Shown: positions 9,737-22,520, numbered from the stretch's first letter. The stretch is 64,000 bases of DNA from Azospirillum doebereinerae (GCF_003989665.1 NZ_RZIJ01000003.1:248001-312000), one strand, 5' to 3'. The notes: a model not told the origin generated them from the sequence alone. Numbers and translations: made by a program.

Positions 9737-12700
9737 TTAATTTTGCGGTCCGGCCGATTCCGGCGCAGGAGGCGTCATCATCGCGCGTAGCCGGCGCGCG
9801 GCGAGCGCCAGCGTCTCGCCATGGTCGCCTCCCGCACGCGCCAGCGTGGCCATGGCCGGAAACCAGGGGCGCGCACCGGTCCCCAGCCGCGACCAGTCGC
9901 CCGCCCCGCTCAGGCGCCAAACCGGCGTGCCGACCGCCGCGGCCAGTTCCCCGACCGAGGTCGGCGCCGTGACGACGAGGTCCAGCCCCGCCATCAACGC
10001 CGCCACCGCATCGAGGTCGTTCCTCAGATCCAGATCCGGCCATGTGTGGAGGACGATGCCGAAACGGGCATGGGCGTCTTCGATTTCGGCGGCGCACTCG
10101 TCGTATTGCAGGTTCACGAACCGGAGTCCGGGCAGAGCGAACAGCGGTTCCCACTGATCGAGTCGGGTGTAGGCCCCCGCCCGGTCCGCCGTGATCCGGC
10201 TGCTCCGCCAGCAGATACCCACCTTCAACCCCGCCCCCAGAGCGCCCAGCCTGTCGCGCCAGCGCATCGCCTCCGCCGGGTCGGGAGCGAGGAAGGCGAC
10301 GCGGGGCGGAAAGGCGTCCAAGCCTGGACGCAGGAGGGCCGCGACGCTTCCCATCGCGGCGTGCCGGTCGCAATCGCGCGGGTCGCCGGTCGGGGGCCGC
10401 ACCACGGCGCCGGGCAGGGCGCGAGCGAAAAGGCGGACCAGCCGGGCGTCGCATTCGACGATCACGCGGCCGGCGCGGGCGACCAGATCGGGCAGCGCGG
10501 TGCCGAACAGGAGTTCGTCGCCCAGCCCCTGCTCACCCCAGACCAGGATGGTCTCGCGCGACAGGTCCTCCCCGTGCCATTCCAGCACCGGGAAGCGCCG
10601 CGCCACCGACTCGCCCGACGCGAAGCGGGCGGCGTAGTCCCGCCAGCCGCCGGTGAGATCGCCGGCCGCCAGCCGCAGCAACGCCCGGTTCATCCGCGCG
10701 TCGGAGCGGCCGGGCGCCAGGCGGAGCGTCCGTTCGGCGTGACGCCGCGCGGCGTCGAAGCGGCCGAGCACCTGCTCCGCATGGCCCAGGTTGAGATGCG
10801 CCTCGGCCAAGGCCGGGGCGAGGGCCAGCGCGCGGCGCTGCGCCGCCAGCCCCTCGTCCCAACGCGAAAGCCCGGCGAACGCCGTGCCAAGATTCGACCA
10901 CGCCTTGGCGTGTAACGGCGTCACCCGCAGGGCCCGCCGGTGGTCGCGGACGGCCTCGGCGAAGCGTCCCAGCCCTTTGAGCGCGGCACCCTCGGTGGTC
11001 AGCGCGCCTGCCAAAGCGGGGGCCAGGGTCAACGCCTTGGTTGAAGCGGCCGCTGCCTCGGCATGACGCTTCAGGGTCAGCAACGCCGCCGCCAGATTGC
11101 CCCAGCTTTCCGCCGATGCCGGCCGCAGCCGGACGGCGCGGCGGTGGCAGAGCACGGCGCGCTCCCCGTCCAGTCCTTGCAGCACGACGCCCAGGTTGTT
11201 CAGCGCCTCGGGAAAGGCCGGCGACAGGGCAAGGGCTTGGCGATGCCGGGCGGCGGCCTCCGTCCAGCGGGCCTGCGCGCCGAGCGCCAAGCCGAAATTG
11301 GTGCGCGTCGCCGCCCGCAGCGGATCGGCCGCAAGCGCTTGGCCGTGCCAGCGCTCCGCCGATTCCGGACGGCCGGTCAGGCGGTGGGAGGCTCCCAGCA
11401 GGTCCAGCGTCGCGGCCCGGCGGACGCCGGCGGCCGCTGCGCGTTCCAGCCACTCGGCGGCCTCCGCGTGGCGTCCACGCTGGAACAGGGCGGCGCCCAG
11501 ACCGGCCTGCGCGTCGGGGTCGGCGGCGTCCAGGGCCAGGGCGGCGCGGTACTGCTCCTCCGCCTCGGCCGCGCGGCCCAGGTCGTTCAGCAACGCCCCC
11601 AGTCCAAGCCGCGCATCCAGCGCAAGGCCGTCGCGGGCGACCGCCTCGGCAAGACAGGCGTGCGCCTCGGCCCGCCGTCCCATCGCGTGCAGGACGGTGC
11701 CGAGATTGGCCAGCGCCGGTCCAAACCCCGGCCGTTGGGCCAGGGCCGCGCGGTAGCGCGCCTCGGCCTCCGGCAGACGGCCCAGCGCCTGGAAGGCGCT
11801 TCCCAGATTGTTCAGCGCGTCGGGATGGACCGGTCGCAGCCGCAGGGCGGTTTCGTAGGCGGCCACCGCTTCCGGCAACCGGCCGAGAGCCTGGAGAACG
11901 GAGCCATGGTTGCCGTGATACTCGGCGACATCGCCCCGCCGGGCGATGGCCCGTCCGATCGACGCCGCCGCCTCCTCGTTGCGGTCACGCTGGTGGGCGG
12001 CGACGCCCAGCAGGTGCAAGGCGTCGGCGTGATCGGCGTCGGCGGCGAGGATGCGACGGTACGCCAGTTCCGCCTCGTCGAGCCGGCCATTCTGGTGATG
12101 CCGCAAGCCCTCGCCGAAAAGCACCGCAAGAGCCTGTCGATCGGGGGGGGCGACGGGTGGCGGAGCGAGAGGCGCAACGGCCGGACCGAGCGCGCGCAAC
12201 CCTGCGGCCATCCGGCCCAGCGTGTCCGGCAAAGCCTCGCCCGGATGGGGCTGGAACAGGCGCATCGCCGGGAACCATGGACGCACCCCGCTGCCGAGCT
12301 GGGTCCAGTCCCGCGTCCCGAAACGCCAGACCGGCGTGCCGAGTGCGCCGGCCAATTCCCCCACCGACATGGCCGGCGAGATCACGAGGTCGAGGTTCGC
12401 GATCAACGCCGCGACACCGTCGAAGTCGTCCTTGCGGTCCAGATCGTCCCAGCGGTGCAGACGCACGCCGAAGCGCCGCTCCGCCTCGGCGATCTCGCTT
12501 TCGCAATCGCCGTATTGGAGAACCACCCAGGTCACGCCGGGCACCGCGAACAGCGGTCCCCACTGGTTCAAGCCAACATAGGCGGTGCTGCGCTCCACCG
12601 TCAGGACTTGACTGCGCCAGCCGATTCCAACCGTCAAGCCCGGCCCCAGGGAAGCCAGCCGTTCACGCCAGCCGGCAACCTGTGCGGGATCGGGCACAAG

Positions 12701-14479
12701 CCAGAAGCGCCGCTCCGGGAACGCCGGCAGGCTGCCGCGCAGGATTCGGGGCAGCGACCCCATGGGCACGTGGCGGTCATAATCGGGGATCGCCATCAAC
12801 TCCCGCCCCTGCGCGTCGATAGCCTCGGCGCGCACGGTCAGGCCGGGAAAGGAGCGGGCGAACAGCGGCACCAGACGCCGGTCGACCTCCATCACGGTGG
12901 AGCGGGTCCGGACCGCGATCTCCGCGCACAGAGAGGAAAACAGGATGGTGTCCCCGACTCCCTGCTCCCCCCAAACCATCAGACGGCGTCCGGTCAATTC
13001 CTCGCCGCGCCACGCCGGGGCGCGGGGCTGCCGTCCGGCGCCGACCTGCCCTGCCGCGAAGCGCCACGCGTAGCCGGGCCAGCCTGCCGCCGTATCGCCC
13101 GCTTCGAGCCGCAGAAGCCCCTTGTTGAAATGGGCCAGCGGCAGGTCGGGCCGCAGCCGCAGCGCACGGTCGTAGCAGCGTTCGGCCGATGGGTCGCCCA
13201 GCCGCTGCCGGGCCAGCCCGAGGTTGCTCCACGCCTCCGCATAGGCCGGCTCCAGCGCCAGCGCCCTGTGAAAGCGCGCAGCCGCCCCGGCAAAATCCTG
13301 GCGACCCTGCAGGTCGTGGCCGTGGTTGTTGCGCGATATGGCTTCGTCCGGAGTCAGACGGACGGCGCGGCCGTGGCAGATCTCCGACGCGACGAAGTCT
13401 TCGCCTTCGCGAAGGCCGTTGCCAAGGTTCGAGTAGACCTCGGCCCGGCCCGGATCGAGGGCGAGGGCGATGCGCCACGCCGGCAAGGCAGCCCTAGTCC
13501 GCACCAGGGATTTGCGCGCGTTGCCCAGATTGTTCCAGGCGCCGGCAAGATCGGGACGGTGGCGCAACGCGCTGCGATGGAGGGTTTCGGCCTCTGCGAC
13601 GCGCCCCTGCTCGGCGCGCAACGTACCGAGGTTGTCGAGGGCTTCCGCGAAGCCGGGTCGCAGGGCGATGGCCGCGTCGAAACAGGAGGCAGCGTCATTC
13701 AACCGAGACAACGCTTTAAGAACGAGTCCGAAATTATTGAGGACAATAGGATTCTTGGCGTCGATGCCTACGGCGTCCGCATAGAGGTCGGCGGCCTCCT
13801 CCAACCGTCCGGCGGTGTGAAGGTTGGACGCGAGAGCCGCCAGCGTGGCCGCTTCCGCATCCTTGTTGCCGCCACGCCCCATCGCTTGGCCGACCGCTTC
13901 GGCCGCCTCCTCGAAGCGTCCGAGATGGCGGAGGGTGACCGCGAGGTTGGTCCAGGGGCGTGGGTCGTCCGGCAGCAGGGCCGCCGCCCGACCATGCGCC
14001 GCCAAAGCGTCCTCCGCCCGTCCAAGATCCTGGAGAACGGCGCCGAGGTTGAGATGCGCGTCGGCCAACGCCGGAGACAGCCGGGCGGCCTCGGCGTAAT
14101 GAACCGCTGCAGGCTCCCGTCGTCCAAGGGCGACCAGCGCCAGCCCGAGATTGAAATGCGCGCCCGCATGGCCGGGGTTGAGGGCGATGGCCCGCTCCTG
14201 CGCGGCGACCGCCTCGTCCAGCCGGCCAAGCGCTTGCAACACGAGGCCCAGATTGCCGTGGACATCGGCGACGGAGGCGTCGATCCCGATGGAGCGCTCG
14301 ATCAGGTCCAGGGCCTCGTCGTTCCTCCCTTGCTGGTGCTGGAGCACGCCCAACAGGTGCAGGGCGTCGGCGTGGTCCGGGACGACGCCGAGAACCCGGC
14401 GGTAGAGCGGTTCGGCCGCGTTCAAGTCGCCGGACTGGTGGCGGCCAAGCGCCTCGGCAAACCACGCCCCAGCGCTCAC
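9737..14479 (-). CDS. Giant tandem TPR-glycosyltransferase
   Basis: 1580 residues made of two copies of one module. About 12 TPR repeats (1-430) are followed by a GT-B glycosyltransferase-like domain (440-770). A second TPR array (785-1240) and a second transferase domain (1245-1560) follow. The paired landmarks are MVWGEQGVGD near 500 and ILVWGEQGLGDELL near 1310, plus SVGELAGALGTPVW and SVGELAAAVGTPVW towards the end of each domain. TPR arrays fused to such domains occur in OGT/SPINDLY-like protein glycosyltransferases and heptosyltransferase-like (GT9) proteins. GTG start, overlapping the stop of the upstream paralogue. TAA stop beside an AT-rich AATTGACAATTAATT tract. Acceptor unknown; flagellin or another surface protein is a guess. 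Confidence 0.75.
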   Translation of the reverse strand: MSAGAWFAEALGRHQSGDLNAAEPLYRRVLGVVPDHADALHLLGVLQHQQGRNDEALDLIERSIGIDASVADVHGNLGLVLQALGRLDEAVAAQERAIALNPGHAGAHFNLGLALVALGRREPAAVHYAEAARLSPALADAHLNLGAVLQDLGRAEDALAAHGRAAALLPDDPRPWTNLAVTLRHLGRFEEAAEAVGQAMGRGGNKDAEAATLAALASNLHTAGRLEEAADLYADAVGIDAKNPIVLNNFGLVLKALSRLNDAASCFDAAIALRPGFAEALDNLGTLRAEQGRVAEAETLHRSALRHRPDLAGAWNNLGNARKSLVRTRAALPAWRIALALDPGRAEVYSNLGNGLREGEDFVASEICHGRAVRLTPDEAISRNNHGHDLQGRQDFAGAAARFHRALALEPAYAEAWSNLGLARQRLGDPSAERCYDRALRLRPDLPLAHFNKGLLRLEAGDTAAGWPGYAWRFAAGQVGAGRQPRAPAWRGEELTGRRLMVWGEQGVGDTILFSSLCAEIAVRTRSTVMEVDRRLVPLFARSFPGLTVRAEAIDAQGRELMAIPDYDRHVPMGSLPRILRGSLPAFPERRFWLVPDPAQVAGWRERLASLGPGLTVGIGWRSQVLTVERSTAYVGLNQWGPLFAVPGVTWVVLQYGDCESEIAEAERRFGVRLHRWDDLDRKDDFDGVAALIANLDLVISPAMSVGELAGALGTPVWRFGTRDWTQLGSGVRPWFPAMRLFQPHPGEALPDTLGRMAAGLRALGPAVAPLAPPPVAPPDRQALAVLFGEGLRHHQNGRLDEAELAYRRILAADADHADALHLLGVAAHQRDRNEEAAASIGRAIARRGDVAEYHGNHGSVLQALGRLPEAVAAYETALRLRPVHPDALNNLGSAFQALGRLPEAEARYRAALAQRPGFGPALANLGTVLHAMGRRAEAHACLAEAVARDGLALDARLGLGALLNDLGRAAEAEEQYRAALALDAADPDAQAGLGAALFQRGRHAEAAEWLERAAAAGVRRAATLDLLGASHRLTGRPESAERWHGQALAADPLRAATRTNFGLALGAQARWTEAAARHRQALALSPAFPEALNNLGVVLQGLDGERAVLCHRRAVRLRPASAESWGNLAAALLTLKRHAEAAAASTKALTLAPALAGALTTEGAALKGLGRFAEAVRDHRRALRVTPLHAKAWSNLGTAFAGLSRWDEGLAAQRRALALAPALAEAHLNLGHAEQVLGRFDAARRHAERTLRLAPGRSDARMNRALLRLAAGDLTGGWRDYAARFASGESVARRFPVLEWHGEDLSRETILVWGEQGLGDELLFGTALPDLVARAGRVIVECDARLVRLFARALPGAVVRPPTGDPRDCDRHAAMGSVAALLRPGLDAFPPRVAFLAPDPAEAMRWRDRLGALGAGLKVGICWRSSRITADRAGAYTRLDQWEPLFALPGLRFVNLQYDECAAEIEDAHARFGIVLHTWPDLDLRNDLDAVAALMAGLDLVVTAPTSVGELAAAVGTPVWRLSGAGDWSRLGTGARPWFPAMATLARAGGDHGETLALAARRLRAMMTPPAPESAGPQN

Positions 14480-16509
14480 AAAACACCTCCGCTCAACCTG
14501 ATAAACCTTAGATATATTTGATGAATGGCATCGTCAAGTGTGCCACCGTCCGGAGGATGAACGCAGGTCATGCTGGGAAACCAGGGGCGGGTCGCCACGC
14601 CGAGATGCGACCAGCCGGGCCACCCGATTCGCCAGACCGGGACGCCGAGCGCGCCAGCCAGCTCGCCAGCCGAGGACGCCACCGTAACCGCCAGATCGAG
14701 ACCGGTCACCAGCGCGGCGGTGGATTCCAGATCGTTGGTCTGGTCCAGATCGTCCCAACGGTGGATGCGCACGCCGAACCGCTTCTCGGTGGCGGCGATC
14801 TCCTCAAGACGCCCGTCGTATTGCAGGCTGACCAGCCGCAGGCCGGGCAGGCGCAAAATGGGCATCCATTGATCGAGCGTGGTGTAGGCGGCCTTCCGCT
14901 CGGTGGTGATCCGCCGGCTCGTCCAGGCGATGCCAACGGTGAGGCCGGGGCCAAGCGCCGCCAAACGCTCCCGCCACAGCAGGGCCTTGGCCGGATCGGG
15001 ACGCAGCCAGCCGGACCGTGTCGGGAAATCGCCAAGGTGGTCCCGCAGCAACCGGGGCAGCGACCCGAACGGCGCGTGGCAATCCGCGTCGCCCGGCTCC
15101 CGCGTCGGCGGGCGGACAAGCGCCGATGGGAAGGACCGCTGAAACAGTGGAACCAGCCGGGCGTCGCATTCCACGACCACCTCCCCGGCCCGCGCGATCA
15201 CATCGGGCAGGACCGATCCGAACATCAGCTCGTCGCCCAGCCCTTGTTCGGCCCACAGCAGGATGCGCCGGTTTGCGAGGTCTTCGCCCGTCCATTCCGG
15301 AATCGGCAGGCGGCGCGGGCGCCCCAGCCGACCGGAGGCGAAACGGTCGGCGTAGTCGGCCCATCCCTCCGCCAGCCGCCCTTGGCGCAGCCGCAGAATG
15401 GCGCGGTTGAAGCGCGCGACGGACTCCGTGGGATCGAATTCCAACGCGCGGGTGAAGCTGTCCTCGGCCCCCCGGTCGTCGCCCAAATCCTGCAACGCCT
15501 GCCCGAGATTGGCGTGCGCCGCCGCGTAATCGGGCCGCTGGCCGAGCGCTTGCCGTTGCAGCGCCGCCGCCTCGGCGCTACGGCCTTGCAGGCGGCGGAT
15601 GTTGCCGAGGTTGGTCAACGCCTCGGTCATCGACGGGGAAAGCCGGACCGTACGGGCGTAGGCCTCGGCGGCCCCGTCGATCCGGTCGGCCTTCTGAAGA
15701 GCAAGCCCTTGGCCGTTCCAAGCTTCCGCGTCGGCCGGCTCGACGGCAAGGGAACGCCTGTAGACGGGCACGGCATCGGCGCCCCGGCGCTGGACCGCGC
15801 CGGCCAGGATCAGCAAGGCACCGGCGTGGTCCGGGCGCTGGTGCAGCGCCGCCCGCAGGGTCGCCTCCCCCTCCTCCGCACGCTCCAGATCGAGCAAAGC
15901 GAGGCCGAGCGCCACGCGGGCTTCGACGAGATGCGGGTTGCGGGCCAGGGCTTGGCGCAGCAGAGGTTCGGCCTCTGCCGACCGGCCCAGGCTGCGCAGG
16001 ACGGCACCAAGGTTGCCCTGCGCCTCCGCGTAATCGGGGCGCGCCCGCAGGGCGTCGCGATAGGCGTCGGCCGCCTCGGCGAACTTCCCCTGCGCGTTCA
16101 GCGCGTTGCCCAGCGTGTTCGCGGCCTCGGGAAAGGCGGCGCGCAGGCGCAGCGCGGTCCGGGCCGAGCGTTCGGCCTCCACCGAGCGCCCGAGCGCCTG
16201 GAGCGCGAAGGCCAGATTGGCGTGGTAGTCGGGCACGGTCCGGTTGACGCCGACCGCCTGCCCGATCAGATCGGCGGCCTGGGCGAAGCGCCCGGTCTGG
16301 CAGGCGATCATGCCCAGCAGGTGCAGCGCGTCGGGCTGGCGCGGCCGGGCGGCCAACGCCTGCCGGTAGATCGCTTCCGCCTCGGCCAAGCGCCCAGCCT
16401 GATGCAACGGCACGGCCTGCCCCAGCAGGCCGACCGCCACCGCATCGGCGGCAACGGCGGTGGCGGCGCTGCCCTTGGCGCTGCCACCCCTGCGCTGGTT
16501 CCGGTTCAT
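14476..16509 (-). CDS. TPR-glycosyltransferase (single module)
   Basis: 677 residues, ATG start at 16509. About 10 TPR repeats (35-385) precede a GT-B/GT9-like domain (about 395-670) with ILLWAEQGLGDELMFG near 421 and SAGELAGALGVPVW near the end. It is clearly a paralogue of each half of the giant downstream neighbour, and their shared GTGA overlap means coupled translation. The N-terminal 35 residues are a low-complexity Ala/Gly/Ser stretch with a basic start. The role is probably transfer of a sugar, perhaps the product of the 193-8813 operon, to a protein or glycan held by the TPRs (inference). Confidence 0.75.
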   Translation of the reverse strand: MNRNQRRGGSAKGSAATAVAADAVAVGLLGQAVPLHQAGRLAEAEAIYRQALAARPRQPDALHLLGMIACQTGRFAQAADLIGQAVGVNRTVPDYHANLAFALQALGRSVEAERSARTALRLRAAFPEAANTLGNALNAQGKFAEAADAYRDALRARPDYAEAQGNLGAVLRSLGRSAEAEPLLRQALARNPHLVEARVALGLALLDLERAEEGEATLRAALHQRPDHAGALLILAGAVQRRGADAVPVYRRSLAVEPADAEAWNGQGLALQKADRIDGAAEAYARTVRLSPSMTEALTNLGNIRRLQGRSAEAAALQRQALGQRPDYAAAHANLGQALQDLGDDRGAEDSFTRALEFDPTESVARFNRAILRLRQGRLAEGWADYADRFASGRLGRPRRLPIPEWTGEDLANRRILLWAEQGLGDELMFGSVLPDVIARAGEVVVECDARLVPLFQRSFPSALVRPPTREPGDADCHAPFGSLPRLLRDHLGDFPTRSGWLRPDPAKALLWRERLAALGPGLTVGIAWTSRRITTERKAAYTTLDQWMPILRLPGLRLVSLQYDGRLEEIAATEKRFGVRIHRWDDLDQTNDLESTAALVTGLDLAVTVASSAGELAGALGVPVWRIGWPGWSHLGVATRPWFPSMTCVHPPDGGTLDDAIHQIYLRFIRLSGGVL

Positions 16510-16596
16510 GCCGGCCGTCCCCTCTGCCCGTTCCGGCTTCAGGGAATAGCACGATTCAGGACCGGGAACAGCGCCGGGGACGGCGACGCCCGCTGC

Positions 16597-18909
<2,313 letters not shown>

Positions 18910-18936
18910 GGGCCTCTTCCTCCGATTAACGTGATC

Positions 18937-18957
18937 CCGGTTAATTGACTGAACCGG
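18937..18957. promoter_or_regulatory. Inverted repeat upstream of maeB
   Basis: CCGGTT, nine AT-rich bases, then AACCGG: a perfect 6-bp dyad 28 bases upstream of the maeB start. It could be an operator over the maeB promoter. No known regulator is assigned. Confidence 0.35.
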
Positions 18958-19010
18958 CTTTGAACGGGTGGTTGGTTATAGCCGAAGACATACCCTGTTC
19001 CAAAGGGAAA

Positions 19011-19042
19011 GGGGACGATTCGAACCTGTTCGAACCGTCCCC
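19011..19042 (-). terminator. Rho-independent terminator after dctA
   Basis: A 15-bp stem with a 2-base loop, reading GGGGACGG then TTCGAAC on the minus strand and closing with GTTCGAAT then CGTCCCC. One position is a G-U wobble on that strand and a mismatch on the other. It is followed on the minus strand by a T-rich tract (TTTCCCTTT). It lies 79 bases past the dctA stop, so it should end the dctA transcript. Confidence 0.7.
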
Positions 19043-19120
19043 CTTATCTTACCGGAACACGATGAGGCCCGCCCGGATCACTTTTGGTTTTTCCAAATCC
19101 GGGCGGTTGCCGCGTTGGCG

Positions 19121-20437
19121 TCAGATGCGGGCCAGCGCCGGCTCCTTGAAATGCTGCTGGTACTCGGCGACCGCCTTGCTCTCGTCGAACTCGCCTTCCA
19201 TCTTGGCGACGACGACGGTGGCGACGCCGTTGCCGACCAGATTGGTCAGGGCGCGGGCTTCCGACATGAAGCGGTCGACGCCGAGCAGCAGCGCCAGCCC
19301 CTCGATGGGCAGCACGCCGGTGGCCGACAGGGTGGCGGCCAGCGTCACGAAGCCGCCGCCGGTCACCGCCGCCGCACCCTTCGAGGTCAGCATCAGGATG
19401 ACCAGGATGTAGAGCTGCTGCCAGATCGTCAGGTCGACGTTGAAGGCCTGGGCGATGAAGATCGCCGCCATCGACAGGTAGATCGAGGTGCCGTCGAGGT
19501 TGAACGAGTAGCCGGTCGGGATGACCAGACCGACGACGTGCTTGGAACAGCCGAACTTCTGCATCTTCTCCATCATGCGCGGCAGCACCGACTCCGACGA
19601 GGAGGTGCCGAGCACGATCAGGAGTTCCTGACGGATGTAGCGGATGAAGCTCCAGATGCTGAAGCCGTAGGCCTTGGCGATGCTGCCCAGCACGACGAAG
19701 ACGAAGATGGCCATGGTGATGTAGACCGACGCCATCAGCTGGCCCAGCGCGGTCAGCGACGAGATGCCGTATTTGCCGATGGTGAAGGACATGGCGCCGA
19801 AGGCGCCGACCGGGGCGACGCGCATCAGGATGCCGATGACGCCGAACAGCGCGTGGCCGACCTTGTCGAAGATGTCCTCGACCAGCTTGCCCTTCTGGCC
19901 CATCGCCGACAGCGCCACGCCGAAGACCACGGCGAAGAACAGGATCTGCAGCATGTCGCCCTGGACGAAGGCGCCGACGACGTTGTCGGGCACGATGCCG
20001 ACGACGAAGTCCATGAAGCCGTGCTCCTTCGCCGTGGTGGCGTATTTCTGCACGGAATCGGCCTTCAACTGGCCGGGCACGATGTTCATGCCGGCGCCCG
20101 GACGCACCAGGTTGACGACCAGCAGCCCGATGCCGAGCGCGAAGGTCGTAACGATCTCGAAGTACAGCAGGGCCTTGCCGCCGACCTTGCCGACCTTCTT
20201 CAGGTTGCCGATCGAGGAGATGCCGGTGACGACCGTCAGGAAGACGATCGGCCCGATGACCATCTTGACCATCTTGATGAAGACGTCGCCCAGCGGCTTC
20301 ATCTCCACAGCGAGCTGCGGGTAGAAGTGGCCGAGCAGGATGCCCAGGGTGATGGCGGTCAGAACCTGGAAGGTCAGGTTGGTGTAGAAGGGCTTCTTGA
20401 CCGGCCCGTGATGGGCGGTGGCGGTGGTCGCGCTCAT
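19121..20437 (-). CDS. dctA: C4-dicarboxylate:cation symporter DctA
   Basis: 438 residues, normal for DctA (SDF/glutamate-symporter family), with the usual run of hydrophobic helices. Family motifs are [15 protein letters not shown] near 280, [12 protein letters not shown] near 305 and [12 protein letters not shown] near 355. It imports succinate, fumarate and malate across the inner membrane. The start at ATG 20437 has GAGGAGAA upstream; in-frame codons further upstream would run into the sigma-54 promoter. It is divergent from dctBD, which should control it through the sites at 20527-20634. Confidence 0.95.
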   Translation of the reverse strand: MSATTATAHHGPVKKPFYTNLTFQVLTAITLGILLGHFYPQLAVEMKPLGDVFIKMVKMVIGPIVFLTVVTGISSIGNLKKVGKVGGKALLYFEIVTTFALGIGLLVVNLVRPGAGMNIVPGQLKADSVQKYATTAKEHGFMDFVVGIVPDNVVGAFVQGDMLQILFFAVVFGVALSAMGQKGKLVEDIFDKVGHALFGVIGILMRVAPVGAFGAMSFTIGKYGISSLTALGQLMASVYITMAIFVFVVLGSIAKAYGFSIWSFIRYIRQELLIVLGTSSSESVLPRMMEKMQKFGCSKHVVGLVIPTGYSFNLDGTSIYLSMAAIFIAQAFNVDLTIWQQLYILVILMLTSKGAAAVTGGGFVTLAATLSATGVLPIEGLALLLGVDRFMSEARALTNLVGNGVATVVVAKMEGEFDESKAVAEYQQHFKEPALARI

Positions 20438-20526
20438 TCTCGGTTCTCCTCGTGGCGTTCCTTGGCGGGGCATCCGTTCTTTGAACCGACTGTGCGGACG
20501 GCCCCTAAATCTGGTTGCTCCTGAAA

Positions 20527-20541
20527 GCAAGCGGTGGGCCA
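20527..20541 (-). promoter_or_regulatory. Sigma-54 (-24/-12) promoter of dctA
   Basis: On the minus strand the bases read TGGCCCACCGCTTGC. This is 13 of the 15 consensus positions with exact 15-base spacing (TGGCACG-N4-TTGC). The -12 GC lies about 90 bases before the dctA ATG. RpoN control of dctA by DctD is established in rhizobia. Confidence 0.8.
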
Positions 20542-20558
20542 ATTGCTGAATCCAGCAA

Positions 20559-20571
20559 CATCAAGGATTTG
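20559..20571. promoter_or_regulatory. Probable IHF site in the dctA-dctB intergenic region
   Basis: CATCAAGGATTTG matches the IHF consensus WATCAANNNNTTR at all but the first position. It lies between the sigma-54 promoter and the activator site, where DNA bending by IHF is expected. Confidence 0.55.
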
Positions 20572-20616
20572 ACGGATCGGGGAGGGCGAGAATCCGCACG
20601 ACAAGCCAGGTTGCGA

Positions 20617-20634
20617 TGTGCGAAAATCCACACA
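20617..20634. promoter_or_regulatory. DctD upstream activator site
   Basis: TGTGCGAAAATCCACACA is a near-perfect dyad of the form known for DctD sites (TGTGCG...CGCACA type), about 75-90 bases upstream of the -24 element. A weaker half-site, AATCCGCAC, lies at 20591-20599. Confidence 0.65.
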
Positions 20635-20694
20635 CTCCCGAAGAAGCCGCAGCAATGTTGCGGCGCAGCATGGTGTTTGTTGGACTTGATTAGG

Positions 20695-22520
20695 ATGTCC
20701 GGCGCGGCGGAGACAGATTCGACCGGGGGACCGGCCAAGGGATTGGCCGAACGGCTGGCGGCGCGCGCGCTGGAAAAGCCGCGCCGGCTGCTGCTGGCGG
20801 TTCTGCTGATCGGCGTGCCGCTGGCGGCGGCGCTGGCCGCCGGCTGGGCCGCAGCGGACGCGGAGACCGATCTGCGCGCCCGCGCCCACGCCCAGCTCGC
20901 CCTCTACGACGCCAACCTGCGGGCCGAGCTGGAACGCCACGCCGCCATCCCGCTGGCGCTGGCGCAGGATGCCGAGGTCGCCGCCCTGCTCTCCGACCCG
21001 ACGCCCGAGCGCGTCGACCGCATGAACCGCAAGCTGGAAGGCATCGCGCAGGCGCTTGGCGCCTCGGCCTTCTACATCATGGACTCCAGCGGGCTGACGC
21101 TGACCGCCAGCAACTGGAACGCGCCGGCCACCTTCGTGGGGCAGAACTTCGCCTACCGTCCCTACTTCCGCATGGCGATCGAGCGGGGCGAGGGGCACCA
21201 TTTCGCGCTCGGCACCACCTCCTTCATTCCGGGCTACTACACGGCCCACCGGGTGATGGCGGAAAACCGCACACTGGGGGCGGTGGTCCTGAAGGTCGGG
21301 TTCGAGCGGCTGGAACGCGCCTGGGCGCCCGGCCAGGAGAAGCTGCTGGTGACCGACCGCGACGGCATGGTGTTCGTCACCAACGTCGAGGAGTGGCGCT
21401 ACCGCGCCCTGCCCCGCCGCCTGCCGCTCACCCCGCCGCCCGTGCCGGACGAGGGGCTGGACGTGCTGCCCTGGGCCTTCGGTGGCGCCTCCGACCGCAT
21501 CGCCGTCGCGGGGAACGGGACGGAGCGGCGCTATCTGCTGTCCTCGGTCGCCGTGCCCGGCGGCGACTGGACGCTGCACAGCCTGACCGGGCTGGAGCCG
21601 GTGACGGCGCGTGCCCAGATCGCCGGGCTGCTGGCCGCCGCCGCCGTGGCGCTGGGTGCCGTCGCCGCCTACGCGCTGGCGCTGCGCCGGGTCGCGATGA
21701 CCGAGCGGCTGGCGCTCCAGGACGAGGCGCGGGCCGAGTTGGAGCGCCGCGTCGCCGAGGCGACGGCGGAACTGCGCGAGACCGAGAACGAGCTGACCCA
21801 GGCGGCCAAGCTGGCGGCGCTGGGCCAGATGTCGGCGGGCATCGCGCACGAAATCAACCAGCCGCTGGCCGCCATGCGCAGCTACGCCGACAACGCGGTG
21901 GTGCTGCTGGAGCGCGGGCGGATGGAGTCGGTCCGCACCAACCTCGGCGAGATCGCCGAGCTGACCGACCGCATGGCCGCGATCACCCGCCAGTTGAAGG
22001 GCTTCGCCCGGCGCGCCTCGGGCACGCTGGGGCCGGTGTCGGCCAATGGCGCCGTCGCCCAGGCGCTGTCGCTGCTGGAGGCCCGGCTGCGGCGGGACGA
22101 GGTGGCGGTCGAGACCGATCTGCCCGAGCCGGCCGTCTGGGTGGTGGGCGAGGACGTGCGGCTCCAGCAGGTGCTGGTCAACCTGATCGGCAACGCCGCC
22201 GACGCCATGCGCGACGCGCCGGTGCGCCGGCTGCGCATCGTCCTGACGGCGGCGGACGGCGCCGCGCTGCTCAGCATCGCCGACAGCGGAACCGGCATCC
22301 GAGAAAGCGACCTGCCCCGCCTGTTCGTGCCCTTCTTCACCACCAAGGAGGCGGGCGAGGGGCTGGGGCTGGGGCTATCGATCAGCCACGGCATCGTCGA
22401 GGATTTCGGCGGCAACCTGACCGCCGCCAACCGCCAGCCCGACGCCCCGGACGGGTCGGACACCCCCCCGGCCAGCGGCGCCGTCTTCACCTTGCGCCTC
22501 AAGACCACGGAACAGCCGTC

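Noticed and set aside
11063-14521. Long open frame (over 1100 codons) on the plus strand across the giant TPR gene
   Set aside because: It is the antisense shadow of a GC-rich TPR array. Its product is low-complexity Arg/Gln/Gly-rich with no domain, and the minus strand encodes clear TPR and transferase motifs.
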